Assembly (NCBI GenBank): GCA_002348705.1
Contig: DEAU01000026.1
Coordinates: 11,406-37,315 of the forward strand
DNA: 25,910 nucleotides
Direction: 5' to 3'
Source: Candidatus Neomicrothrix sp. UBA2974
GTDB taxonomy: Bacteria; Actinomycetota; Acidimicrobiia; Acidimicrobiales; MedAcidi-G1
The position numbers and the translations under genes are program-made. The notes below the pieces were generated by a model. That model made no database searches. It was not told the origin of the DNA and saw nothing but the letters and a program-made list of their open reading frames with translations. Below are positions 1-7,689 of the stretch, piece after piece. The stretch's first letter is position 1. Each line of letters opens with the position of its first letter.

Positions 1-268
1 GAGCCGCTCCATGACAAGGGTGGGTATCCCGAATCCCTGGAGCCATGACGACTTCATCGACTACCGCGAGTATTGCTGGCCAGTCGCTGGGCCCAGGAGC
101 GACCAAGAGCTCTACACCCAGTCGGTCAACTAAAGCAAGGGCCTCCTCACCGGGATCGTCGTCTACCGCTATGACATCGATACCTCGTCGTGCTAGCGAG
201 GACAACGCCGCCCGACCGGCCACTCCGAGGCCGAGGACGAGAGTGGTCGACGGCGCAGAGTTCATCAT
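1..268 (-). CDS. murD: UDP-N-acetylmuramoylalanine-D-glutamate ligase, N-terminal part (cut by window edge)
   Basis: This is the first 89 codons of MurD, the cytoplasmic ligase that adds D-glutamate to UDP-MurNAc-L-alanine. I translated it by hand from the minus strand. It begins MMNSAPSTTLVLGLGVAGRAA, which is the Rossmann-like N-terminal domain, and continues with IDVIAVDDDPGEEA and later VVMAPGIRDTHP, matching the MurD 'SPGI' region. The ATG at 268 overlaps the mraY stop (ATGA arrangement), as expected for coupled translation in the dcw operon. A second in-frame ATG at 265 is also possible. The ATP-binding and C-terminal domains lie beyond the left edge, so catalytic residues cannot be checked. 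Identification rests on the sequence and the position directly after mraY. Confidence 0.88.
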   Translation of the reverse strand, partial: MMNSAPSTTLVLGLGVAGRAALSSLARRGIDVIAVDDDPGEEALALVDRLGVELLVAPGPSDWPAILAVVDEVVMAPGIRDTHPCHGAA

Positions 269-1308
269 CCGGCCCCGTCGACCATGCCAGCCCCTAGCGA
301 GTCGGCGTAAAAGATTCCTAAGCCAGCAGCCGTGCAGAGCCCCGCGAGAATCCAGAAGCGGATAATCACCGTCGTCTCAGGCCAGCCACCCAACTCGAAG
401 TGGTGGTGCAGGGGTGCCATCCGAAAGACCCGGCGGCCGCCGAATAGTCGAAAGCTCCCTACCTGAACGATCACCGACAGGGTTTCAGCGACGAAAAGCC
501 CGGCCACGATCGGTAGAAGGAGTTGTGTGCCAGTAGCTAGTGAAAGGGCGGCTAGACCGGTACCTATAGCCAACGATCCGGTGTCCCCCATGAAGATCCG
601 GGCTGGCGCAGCGTTCCACCACAGGAATCCAAGACAACCACCGGCCATGGCCGCAGCCACCACGGCCAAGTCCAAGGCGTGAGCTATGTCGTAGGAATCT
701 GGGTACCGGAACTGCCAAAAAGCGATCACCGTGTAGGCCCCAAAGCAAAAGGTTCCGGCGCCCGCTGCAAGACCATCTAGACCGTCGGTCAGGTTCACGG
801 CATTGGCAGAACCGATGATGAGTAGAACAGCCCACACTGACCAGATAGCTGAGCCCAATTCGATGCCAGGAAGATCGGATCGAGTGAAAGAGAGCGTGGT
901 GCGGGTCGGGGCGTGTTCAAGCATCAGTACGGCGAAGGTGACGGCCACCGCGAAGAGTCCGAACATCTTCGTCCGCTTATTCAGTCCGAGATTTCGCTCG
1001 CGGATTACCTTGATCCAATCGTCCAGTAGGCCAACAGCACCGCCACTGATGATGGCCAGCATCACGAAGATCCCCGTCCGGGTATAGATGCCCCGATAAA
1101 GATCGCTCAGCACGTAACCCAGAACGGCACCACCGACGATGGCTAGGCCTCCCATAGTCGGAGTCCCAGCCTTGGTGGCATGACCTTGAGGTCCGTCATC
1201 GCGAATGGGTTGGCCCAGCCCTAGTCGGGTCAGCCACAGAATTAGCAAGCGCGCCCCCGCCAAGGAGGCAGCCATAGCAATTCCCGCAGCAAGAAGGAGC
1301 CTGATCAC
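265..1308 (-). CDS. mraY: Phospho-N-acetylmuramoyl-pentapeptide transferase (MraY, lipid I synthesis)
   Basis: MraY transfers phospho-MurNAc-pentapeptide from UDP to undecaprenyl phosphate at the inner face of the membrane, making lipid I. The protein is strongly hydrophobic, with about ten membrane segments. The family signatures are all present: GQPIRDDGPQGHATKAGTPTMGG near residues 32-54 (key parts HxTKxGTPTMGG), the Asp pair in LLDDWIK (96-97), NAVNLTDGLDGLA (169-181) with its catalytic Asp, MGDTGSLAIG (240-249) and the APLHHHFE loop (HHH 301-303). I chose the GTG at 1308 (347 aa) because it forms a GTGA overlap with the murE stop and fits the usual MraY N-terminus. An ATG at 1338 would add ten residues and overlap murE by 34 nt. 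It is followed by murD with a 4-nt overlap. Confidence 0.96.
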   Translation of the reverse strand: MIRLLLAAGIAMAASLAGARLLILWLTRLGLGQPIRDDGPQGHATKAGTPTMGGLAIVGGAVLGYVLSDLYRGIYTRTGIFVMLAIISGGAVGLLDDWIKVIRERNLGLNKRTKMFGLFAVAVTFAVLMLEHAPTRTTLSFTRSDLPGIELGSAIWSVWAVLLIIGSANAVNLTDGLDGLAAGAGTFCFGAYTVIAFWQFRYPDSYDIAHALDLAVVAAAMAGGCLGFLWWNAAPARIFMGDTGSLAIGTGLAALSLATGTQLLLPIVAGLFVAETLSVIVQVGSFRLFGGRRVFRMAPLHHHFELGGWPETTVIIRFWILAGLCTAAGLGIFYADSLGAGMVDGAG

Positions 1309-2732
1309 CGGACGTCTCGACTGGTCAAGCGCTTCCATTCTTCGGCGATCACCATCGCATCGTCAAAGGGCAAGTCCCCTATCGCAATCTGCTGAACCTT
1401 CTCGTGGCCGCGTCCTGCCACCACGATCAAGTCTTCGGGGGAGGCTGCTGCCAAGGCTTCAGCAATTGCCCGCCGTCGATCGACTTCTACGCATTTGGGA
1501 GCATGTTCCATCCCCGACAGGATGTCTCCAATTATCTCCTCAGGTGGTTCACCCCTTGGATTGTCAGAGGTGACGAACACCCTGTCAGCCATGCGTTCGG
1601 CGACTCGACCCATCTCAGCTCGCTTGCCTTGATCACGCTCGCCCCCGCAGCCGAACACGAGTACTAAGCGTCCAGAACCAGTGATGATCCTTCTTGCACC
1701 GTCCAAAACAGCGCTCAAAGCATCTGGCGTATGTGCGTAGTCGACGACTGCCGAAGGCCCGCCGGACAGGACGACTGGCTCAAAGCGTCCAGGCACCGGC
1801 GGTGCCGTCGACAAGCCGGTTGCAACGTCGTCGGGTTCCACTCCCAACAGGACAGCAATCTCAGCAGCTACAAGAGCGTTGGCTGCCGTGAAGACACCAC
1901 CGGCAGTCAAAGCTAGGGATTCACCCCGCCACCGCATCACCGTCCCCGTCGCCAACGGTGTGGCATCACAAGACTCCGGATCGACGGCCACGACATCCAT
2001 CCCATGTTTTTCCGCTAGGGCAGCCATACGACGACCTGGCTCGTTATCGACGGTCACGACCGCCCGGGACGCAAACGAGCCGGCGAAAAGTCGAGCCTTG
2101 GCGGCCTCATAGGCTGCCATCGATCCGTGGAAGTCCAGATGGTCACGCCCAAGCATGGTGAATCCCACTGCTTCGAAGGTGGTGCCATCAATCCGGTGCT
2201 GGGCAAGAGCATGGGAAGAAACTTCCATTGCTCCAACTTCAACACCATCCGAGACCCATCCCGCCAATGTCGCCTGCAGGTCAGTCGACTCCGGCGTGGT
2301 CCGGACTCCTGACAACGTTCCCCAGGTTGCCGCTCGGCGACCTGCCGAAGCAAGAACTGAACCAAGCAGGTGCACCACGCTGGTCTTTCCGTTGGTGCCC
2401 GTCACTCCCACTAAATCTAAAGAAGCCGACGGGTGGCCGAAGCTGGCAGCCGCCAGAAGCGGCATAGTCCTGCGGACCGACGACACAACCACTACTGGCA
2501 CACCCACGCCAGACAGAGGGCGTTCAGCAAGTATGGCCGTTGCTCCAGCATCTTCAGCCCCTTCAGCGAAAGCATGACCGTCGTAGGTTGCGCCTGGAAC
2601 ACAGCAGAACATGTCACCGGCCTGCACGAGCCGCGAGTCATGGACAACTCGTCTGACCACAGTGTCGGAATGGTCTTCAACTGGTGGGACAACATCGGCA
2701 CCCAGCGCGGCGAGCAGGTCGCCGAGACGCAT
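1305..2732 (-). CDS. murE: UDP-MurNAc-tripeptide synthetase (MurE, meso-diaminopimelate-adding type)
   Basis: MurE adds the third amino acid of the peptidoglycan stem peptide in the cytoplasm. Counting from the ATG at 2732 (475 aa), the protein shows HDSR in the N-terminal domain (31-34), the ATP-binding GTNGKTS loop (112-118), the carbamylated-Lys region YEAAKARLF (K212), DYAHTPDAL (331-339) and the substrate-selecting DNPR motif (390-393). DNPR predicts meso-diaminopimelate rather than lysine. The ATG at 2732 lies one base after the ftsI stop and has a GGAG six bases upstream. A TTG at 2756 would extend it by eight residues into ftsI and is less likely. The gene overlaps mraY, so there is no space for murF between them, unlike the usual murE-murF-mraY order. 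Confidence 0.96.
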   Translation of the reverse strand: MRLGDLLAALGADVVPPVEDHSDTVVRRVVHDSRLVQAGDMFCCVPGATYDGHAFAEGAEDAGATAILAERPLSGVGVPVVVVSSVRRTMPLLAAASFGHPSASLDLVGVTGTNGKTSVVHLLGSVLASAGRRAATWGTLSGVRTTPESTDLQATLAGWVSDGVEVGAMEVSSHALAQHRIDGTTFEAVGFTMLGRDHLDFHGSMAAYEAAKARLFAGSFASRAVVTVDNEPGRRMAALAEKHGMDVVAVDPESCDATPLATGTVMRWRGESLALTAGGVFTAANALVAAEIAVLLGVEPDDVATGLSTAPPVPGRFEPVVLSGGPSAVVDYAHTPDALSAVLDGARRIITGSGRLVLVFGCGGERDQGKRAEMGRVAERMADRVFVTSDNPRGEPPEEIIGDILSGMEHAPKCVEVDRRRAIAEALAAASPEDLIVVAGRGHEKVQQIAIGDLPFDDAMVIAEEWKRLTSRDVR

Positions 2733-2733
2733 C

Positions 2734-4602
2734 TCAGTCTCCAGAGGGTGCGGCAACCATGTCGCCGGTGGCGACTCGATTTGCCTCGTCGAGAAGCCGC
2801 TGGCGGCCAGCGGTCATCGCCTGAACTCGCTCATCGCCTTCGAATCTGATCCTCTCCGACTCGGACGGAATACGGAAGCGACGAACAGCAAAATCTGCAA
2901 AACGGGCAAAGATCGGTGCCGCTGCCCGACCTCCCGAGTAATGGACTATGTCCGGTTCATCAACTATCACAATTACAGCTAGGCGGGGATCGTCCGCGGG
3001 GAGAAACCCAGCGAAGCTGGCCACATAGTCGCGATCCCCTTTTGAGCCGTACCCACCTTCTGCTCGAACCTTCCAGGCGGTTCCTGTCTTCCCAGCAGTC
3101 CGATAACCGGTTATCTGCGCTTGGGTCCCGGTTCCATCCGTGACCACACTCTCCATTATGGCCGTGACTTCGGCTGCTACTGCTGCAGGCACCACCGTCG
3201 CAGTCCGACCGGGTCGACTGGGAGTGAACACCCCCTCATCGTCTCGCGTTCCAAGGACCAAAGTTGGTGCGGGTCTAATGCCACCGTTAGCCAGAGTCGC
3301 ATAGGCGGTCAGCATCTGTATCGGAGTGGCGGCAATGCCCTGGCCTATGGCAATGGTGGGAAGCGAGGTCCCCGACCAACGGTGGAGAGGTAGGAGCGTC
3401 CCAGCCGACTCGCCGGGAAAATCAAGCGACGAGACACGGCCTAAGCCGAATTTAATGAAATTGGCGTGGAGGGCCTCTCGACCTAGGTCATTTGCCCAGA
3501 GAATGGTGCCAACGTTGGACGAGCGTCGAAGTATGTCTGCAACGGTGAAATCTTCCAGCCCGTGAGCTGGCGTATCGGAAAAGGTCCCGTCATGGACCTT
3601 TAGGCGGCCCGGCACCTCGCGAACTGTGTCGGGCGATGCCACTGCGGAGGCCAACACTCCTGCGAAGGTCAGCGGTTTGACTATCGATCCCGGTTCATAG
3701 GTCCAAGTGGCTGCCCTGTGCTCGGCCGAAGTGACAACCCGTCCATCAGCGTTGCGGACCACGGTCGCTGACACCAAGATCTGCCCAGTCCGAGGGTCCA
3801 TAGCCGCAAGGATCCCTCCTTGACCCCCGGCGGCTTCGACACCTAGCCGGAGAAGGCGTTCGGCTTCGAACTGCAAGGACCTATCGATAGTCAGGACTAG
3901 ATCCCTACCGTCGACGGCCGGCTCGACCGAGTACTCGCCTCGCGGGATCGTTGAACCGTCCTCGCCGACCTCTTGGACCTTCTTGCCGTCAATGCCTGAC
4001 AACAACCCGTCATAGATCAACTCCAAGCCACTAATCCCATTGCCGTCAACGTCAGTCCGTCCGAGAAAGGCCAGGCCCAATTCTTCGCCAGGACGCACTC
4101 GGGCGGGCTCCTCTCTTACCCCAATACCGGGAAGGCCTAGAGCGAGTACCTGCTCGGCCACCTCCGGCCTCACCACACGATCGAGATAGGCAAAAGCACT
4201 ATCGCGCTCCATCCGGGATGCCATCACTTCGATATCTGTGTCCAAGACCTCGGCTAACCGGCGAGCTGTGAGAGTGGGATTGAGCACATTGCGTGGATTG
4301 GCCACCACTGACGGGAGGGGTAGTGACAGCGCAAGATCCACGCCGTTGCGATCGACGATGGCTCCACGACTGGCCTGAAGCGGGACAGTGCGAATTGACT
4401 GCGAAGCCCCCCGGGCAAGGTACCGGTCCGGCTCCCATATCTGAACAACCAGGAGTCTCCATGCTATTAGACCCGCTCCAGCGGCGAGTAGCAGTGCGAC
4501 GGCCACAAATCGCCGGCGAAGGCGGCGGTGTGTGGTGCGGAGGGCAACGACCCGACTGATCCCGCTTCCACCGGTACGGGTTAGATCGGGACGCCGGCTC
4601 AT
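2734..4602 (-). CDS. ftsI: Class B penicillin-binding protein, septal transpeptidase (FtsI/PBP3)
   Basis: This is the septal D,D-transpeptidase that cross-links peptidoglycan during division together with FtsW. It has a basic cytoplasmic tail, one membrane anchor at about residues 31-53, a dimerisation domain beginning with the RGAIVDRNG motif (79-87), and a transpeptidase domain with the three classic motifs: SIVK (306-309, acyl-acceptor Ser306), SSN (361-363) and KTGT (505-508). At 622 residues it has normal length for an actinobacterial FtsI, and no PASTA domain follows. The ATG at 4602 overlaps the ftsL-like stop as ATGA, and murE begins one base after the stop, so translation is probably coupled. 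The last 60 or so residues are charged and poorly conserved. Confidence 0.96.
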   Translation of the reverse strand: MSRRPDLTRTGGSGISRVVALRTTHRRLRRRFVAVALLLAAGAGLIAWRLLVVQIWEPDRYLARGASQSIRTVPLQASRGAIVDRNGVDLALSLPLPSVVANPRNVLNPTLTARRLAEVLDTDIEVMASRMERDSAFAYLDRVVRPEVAEQVLALGLPGIGVREEPARVRPGEELGLAFLGRTDVDGNGISGLELIYDGLLSGIDGKKVQEVGEDGSTIPRGEYSVEPAVDGRDLVLTIDRSLQFEAERLLRLGVEAAGGQGGILAAMDPRTGQILVSATVVRNADGRVVTSAEHRAATWTYEPGSIVKPLTFAGVLASAVASPDTVREVPGRLKVHDGTFSDTPAHGLEDFTVADILRRSSNVGTILWANDLGREALHANFIKFGLGRVSSLDFPGESAGTLLPLHRWSGTSLPTIAIGQGIAATPIQMLTAYATLANGGIRPAPTLVLGTRDDEGVFTPSRPGRTATVVPAAVAAEVTAIMESVVTDGTGTQAQITGYRTAGKTGTAWKVRAEGGYGSKGDRDYVASFAGFLPADDPRLAVIVIVDEPDIVHYSGGRAAAPIFARFADFAVRRFRIPSESERIRFEGDERVQAMTAGRQRLLDEANRVATGDMVAAPSGD

Positions 4603-5006
4603 CGTGAACCGCCGCTAAACGGATTGCCAATCGGAGGTCGGAGCGGAGCATCTGGACCACCCGATAGAGCAACGTCTAGTTGGAGCCGCTCCTGCGGGGG
4701 AACCAGGCCTAGACGACCCTCAGCCGCCTTCAAGATCCGATCCGGATTTTCTAGACGAGCCACTTCGTTGCGCAGGACCTGTGCCCGTTGGTGACCATCC
4801 TCTAGTCGACCCTGCAAGCGATCAAACTCGAATTGCTCAGCAACCACTACTCCGTGAAATGACGCCACGCCGAACAGCGCCACGAAGAAGGCAGCCACGA
4901 TTAGACAGCCCAGTCTTCCAAAGGACAGGCCTTTAGACCGGCGGCGAACGTCATCGCCGGCTGTGGTTGAGCCCAATGAACGCGGAGGACGAAGTATGGC
5001 AATCAC
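4599..5006 (-). CDS. ftsL: FtsL-like division protein (single membrane helix plus coiled coil)
   Basis: This is a small bitopic protein of 135 residues between rsmH and ftsI, the invariable position of ftsL. It has a basic cytoplasmic segment, one membrane helix at about residues 31-54, and a heptad-like region (about 55-90, EQFEFDRLQGRLEDGHQRAQ) followed by ENPDRILKAAEGRLGLVPP. That last stretch matches the common FtsL/DivIC ending 'IE..A...LGMV.P'. FtsL forms the FtsQ-FtsL-FtsB complex that activates FtsW-FtsI. The GTG at 5006 overlaps the rsmH stop as GTGA. The sequence of this family is weakly conserved, so assignment depends on architecture and position. FtsB/DivIC is the main alternative, but its gene usually lies elsewhere. 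Confidence 0.85.
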   Translation of the reverse strand: MIAILRPPRSLGSTTAGDDVRRRSKGLSFGRLGCLIVAAFFVALFGVASFHGVVVAEQFEFDRLQGRLEDGHQRAQVLRNEVARLENPDRILKAAEGRLGLVPPQERLQLDVALSGGPDAPLRPPIGNPFSGGSR

Positions 5007-5998
5007 GCCGGACCCAAGGTCTCAATCCGCTCGAGTACTCGAAGACGAGCGCTGATCGAACGTGAGTTGCGCTTCATCTCCTCCGGTCGCGGAGTTCGTC
5101 CCGAGCGTCGCGGCAGGAAGGCCAACGGCCGAGCACCACAGACGCAGGGCAGCCGGGGTGGGCATTTACACCCTCCTGTCGCCGCTCGATCGAAACGGTC
5201 CTTTACGATCCGGTCCTCACCCGAGTGGTAGGACAACACCGCACCCCTCCCACCGGGGCGAAGCCTCTCAATGGCTTCGTATAAGCCCGAACTCAACTGA
5301 CCCAACTCGTCGTTCACCTCAATACGTATCGCCTGAAAGGCGCGCTTAGCTGGATGCCCGCCGCGACGCCGGGCACGGACCGGGACTGCGGCACGCACCA
5401 ACTCAGACAGAGTTTCAGTGTCATAGAGCGGTCGGGCCTGCACGATCGCCTTAGCTATTCGCCCTGCATTCGGCTCGTCTGCGTTCTCGGCGAAAACGCG
5501 CGCCAACTCCACTTCGCTGTAACCGTTGACAACGTCTTCGGCAGACATGGCCTGTTGCGGATCCATGCGCATGTCCAGTGGCCCCGCTTTCTGGTAACTG
5601 AATCCCCGCTCGGCTAGGTCGATCTGAGGTGAAGAAACGCCTAGGTCGAACAAGAAACCGGACAAAGGACCTACATCGATGGAGTCGAGGACTTTGCCCA
5701 GGTCGGCAAAAGCTGACCGCTTAAGAGTCACTCGATCACCGAAGGGCGCCAACTTCTCGCCACTGGCCCTCAAGGCAGCGCCGTCGCGGTCAAGACCCAC
5801 CAAGGTGACTTCGGGCCGGCATTCGAGTAAGCGGAAAGCGTGGCCTCCTCCACCCACGGTGGCGTCTAGAACCGGTCCAGGTGGACAGAGGGCCAGCGCC
5901 TCGAGAACCTCGGTCGCCATGACTGGCTCATGTTGAAAGGCCTGAGCGGCACGACTTAGCTCAGGCCTCTCTTTCTTGTTCGCACTTCGATCAGCCAT
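5003..5998 (-). CDS. rsmH: 16S rRNA (cytosine1402-N4)-methyltransferase RsmH
   Basis: RsmH methylates N4 of C1402 in the decoding centre of 16S rRNA using S-adenosylmethionine. The 331-residue protein has the family N-terminus FQHEPVMATEVLEAL (21-35), the SAM loop DATVGGGGHA (45-54), an acidic SAM-binding residue in GLDRD (D70), FLFDLGVSSPQID, the RGFSYQKAGPLDMRMD segment, and the C-terminal Cys-rich CKCPPRLPCVCG followed by the RNSRSISARLRVLER end typical of RsmH. I chose the ATG at 5998. The frame stays open much further upstream, but that part translates mraZ in the wrong frame and an inverted repeat, with no family similarity. No strong ribosome binding site is visible, so the exact start is somewhat uncertain. 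Confidence 0.95.
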   Translation of the reverse strand: MADRSANKKERPELSRAAQAFQHEPVMATEVLEALALCPPGPVLDATVGGGGHAFRLLECRPEVTLVGLDRDGAALRASGEKLAPFGDRVTLKRSAFADLGKVLDSIDVGPLSGFLFDLGVSSPQIDLAERGFSYQKAGPLDMRMDPQQAMSAEDVVNGYSEVELARVFAENADEPNAGRIAKAIVQARPLYDTETLSELVRAAVPVRARRRGGHPAKRAFQAIRIEVNDELGQLSSGLYEAIERLRPGGRGAVLSYHSGEDRIVKDRFDRAATGGCKCPPRLPCVCGARPLAFLPRRSGRTPRPEEMKRNSRSISARLRVLERIETLGPA

Positions 5999-6054
5999 GG
6001 CCCGCTTCGCCAGTCCGAGACAAGACCGGAACGCATTCGTAGGAAATCCGGCGA

Positions 6055-6180
6055 TCCGTCCCTCGACTGTCCCCCGAGCGGCGAGCGCCCATCGGGATGT
6101 CTCCCCCAACCAGGCTGGATGGCAAGCGGGCGGAGTAGGGGCCTCCCATCCTGCCGATCGGGGGACAGTCGAGGGACGGA
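6055..6180. repeat. Perfect 23-bp inverted repeat enclosing an 80-bp structured core, between mraZ and rsmH
   Basis: The arms at 6055-6077 and 6158-6180 are exact reverse complements over all 23 bases. Five more nearly matched positions continue inward (6079-6082 pair with 6153-6156). Inside the core is a small perfect hairpin, GGCG-AG-CGCC at 6080-6089, and further complementary hexamers. The element fills most of the 239-nt gap between mraZ and rsmH, genes that normally sit a few bases apart. In the dcw transcript it would fold into a very stable long stem. It could be a miniature inverted-repeat element, a processing site or an attenuator. I see no target-site duplication at its ends and no second copy in this window. 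Confidence 0.85.
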
Positions 6181-6237
6181 CCTGCACCAAACTGTCCGTC
6201 ACGTTCGTCGTCTGTCGTCGGTTCGCTGTTCCTTCCG

Positions 6238-6663
6238 TTAGATCCCGCCTCCGCGCCGAAATACTTCTGCGACCTTTCTGTCGAGCCCGGGCACCCGGTC
6301 GGCCCAAGCAGCAGCGTTCCAAATCTCGATCCGGTCGATTGCTCCGCACACCACGACCTCGCGTTCTAGCGAAGCGGAGGAACGGAGCTTCTCGGGGATG
6401 GTGACCCTTCCTTGGGAATCGGGCCGCACCAGCTTGGAACTGGCGCCGAGGGCATCCAATTCCTCGCCGTCTCCCTCGCCGTTGCGCACCTCCTCGATCA
6501 GACGCTCCACCCTCTGCTCGAATCGTTCGGCCGGCCAGAGGGCGACGCAACTGTCCTTCGGCGCTAGGTAGGCCTCGCCTGCAAAGTGACTTCGGTAGTC
6601 GGCTGGGAGGACGAAACGTCCCTTGTCGTCCAAAGTGTGCTCGTGGGTACCCACCAAGATCAT
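6238..6663 (-). CDS. mraZ: Transcriptional regulator MraZ
   Basis: MraZ is a ring-forming AbrB-fold DNA-binding protein that regulates its own operon, the dcw cluster. The 141-residue protein has the two tandem swapped-hairpin halves, each with the DxxGR motif: LDDKGRFVLPADYR (11-24) and PDSQGRVTIPEKLR (81-94). The ATG at 6663 was chosen because a GGGAGG lies seven bases upstream and the protein then starts MILVGTHEHTLDDKG, as in the family. A start at 6714 would add 17 unrelated residues. It is the first gene of the cluster, and its own operator is visible about 100 bp upstream. A 239-nt gap with an inverted repeat separates it from rsmH. Confidence 0.96.
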   Translation of the reverse strand: MILVGTHEHTLDDKGRFVLPADYRSHFAGEAYLAPKDSCVALWPAERFEQRVERLIEEVRNGEGDGEELDALGASSKLVRPDSQGRVTIPEKLRSSASLEREVVVCGAIDRIEIWNAAAWADRVPGLDRKVAEVFRRGGGI

Positions 6664-6732
6664 GGCTTCGCCTCCCTTCTCGTTCTCCAGCGCCCTCGGT
6701 AGCGCACCCGACATGTCTGATGGGGGCTAGAC

Positions 6733-6750
6733 AGCCGGCTATAACCGGCT
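6733..6750 (-). promoter_or_regulatory. Palindrome with TATA-like core downstream of the MraZ boxes (candidate dcw promoter -10 region)
   Basis: AGCCGG at 6733-6738 and CCGGCT at 6745-6750 form a 6-bp inverted repeat around a TTATAG core (minus-strand reading). The core could act as a -10 hexamer for mraZ, with the MraZ boxes covering the -35 zone. I see no good -35 hexamer at the proper distance. An alternative weak promoter, TTGCAT with GTTAAA 17 nt later, overlaps the boxes themselves. The palindrome is directly visible, but its promoter role is a guess. Confidence 0.3.
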
Positions 6751-6755
6751 TCCCC

Positions 6756-6797
6756 TTTTCCTCCACAGACCTCCACTTTAACCCATTTCCCCCCACT
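6756..6797 (-). promoter_or_regulatory. MraZ operator: four TGG direct repeats with 10-nt period
   Basis: On the minus strand, upstream of mraZ, TGG begins at 6795, 6785, 6775 and 6765, so the repeats are exactly 10 nt apart (TGGGG, TGGGT, TGGAG, TGGAG). A fifth, degenerate GGG follows at 6755. Known MraZ targets are TGGGN-type direct repeats separated by 5 nt, which gives the same 10-nt period. The spacing places every repeat on one face of the helix, as expected for a ring-shaped protein binding several boxes. The array lies about 100-130 nt upstream of the mraZ start, so it is probably the autoregulatory site of the dcw operon. Confidence 0.8.
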
Positions 6798-6957
6798 ACA
6801 TGCAAGCCGTTCGCCTCTGAACCCAAATGGCGCGCCGCCGGACCAAGTGAGACCAACGCGTCCGGTCAAGAACCCACATCAGACGACGAAAAATCGAAGA
6901 TCGCAGTTCCTTGACGGATGCAGACCAGCAGGCTTCAAACTGCCGGAGGACTGGGAC

Positions 6958-7689
6958 TCAGATAACCCTCTTCAATGCACCGAGGAGCGCTAAGAAAAGG
7001 TCCCCGGCCGTCACGTTGACAGAACCCACAGAGTCGAGAATCGCTTCAAGGGCCTTATCGGCGGGCTCGAAACCAAGCAGTCTCACTAGGGGAGCCACTG
7101 ACAACTCAACAGCATTGGAACCAACGAGAGCCGCGCACTGAAAACGGGCACCGTGCCGGTCACGTCGCTGACTGATACCCACTACCTTGCGTTTCCCAAC
7201 TAACACCTCACTGGCAGTCCGCCCAGCAAAACAGACTTCATGCCCGAGCGACCCCCGAAAACTCGAGCCGTGGGAGGCGTTACGGCCCGCTAAATGCGCC
7301 TGTATTCCGAATGAGGAAAGGGCTTCCTGCCAGGCCATACCCACCCAGGCCGTCGAACGTCCAACGTCTTCTTCCCACAAAGAGTCGACTCGCGGCAAGA
7401 GAAGATCCACCCATAAAACCGCTTCGGGTATCACCAGCACAGCACCGCCGCCCGAACGCCTCCTAATCACCGGAAGCCCCTCGGCCTCTGCTCGACTCTC
7501 TAACCCGGGTTGCATCCGCTGTCCGCTCCCAAGAACCAACGCCGGACCAGTCGGCTCGTGCCGAAGCACTAAACGGCAATCAAAGGGTCCTGTTGGCTCA
7601 TGACCGGATTCCACCGAACCCGTGCGAACCTCAACCCGCCAGTCTTGAGAATCCCGAAGTCCGCTCACTCTGGAAAGTTTCGGCACCAT
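6958..7689 (-). CDS. Lipoate-protein ligase A / octanoyltransferase family protein
   Basis: This is a single-domain protein of about 243 residues of the BPL/LplA/LipB superfamily, which attaches lipoyl or octanoyl groups to lipoyl domains of 2-oxoacid dehydrogenases or GcvH. Visible signatures are LVLGSGQR (51-58), the RRRSGGGAV loop (76-84) and the Lys-containing VGKRKVVGISQRRDR (165-179, K168 the probable catalytic lysine). The His that often follows GGGAV in LplA is Val here. The C-terminal accessory domain of E. coli LplA is absent. Whether it uses free lipoate or octanoyl-ACP/GcvH cannot be decided. The ATG at 7689 overlaps the preceding small gene by 25 nt, and a GTG at 7698 is an alternative. 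It is probably co-transcribed with the ROK gene. Confidence 0.8.
   Translation of the reverse strand: MVPKLSRVSGLRDSQDWRVEVRTGSVESGHEPTGPFDCRLVLRHEPTGPALVLGSGQRMQPGLESRAEAEGLPVIRRRSGGGAVLVIPEAVLWVDLLLPRVDSLWEEDVGRSTAWVGMAWQEALSSFGIQAHLAGRNASHGSSFRGSLGHEVCFAGRTASEVLVGKRKVVGISQRRDRHGARFQCAALVGSNAVELSVAPLVRLLGFEPADKALEAILDSVGSVNVTAGDLFLALLGALKRVI

Noticed and set aside
6050..6185. Target-site duplication around the inverted repeat, as proof of transposition.
   Set aside because: The flanking bases (GGCGA and CCTGC) do not match, so a transposon origin is not shown.
5999..6856. The rsmH frame stays open upstream, giving a possible 617-residue protein.
   Set aside because: The added part reads through the inverted repeat and mraZ in another frame and resembles no domain; mraZ in its own frame is unmistakable.
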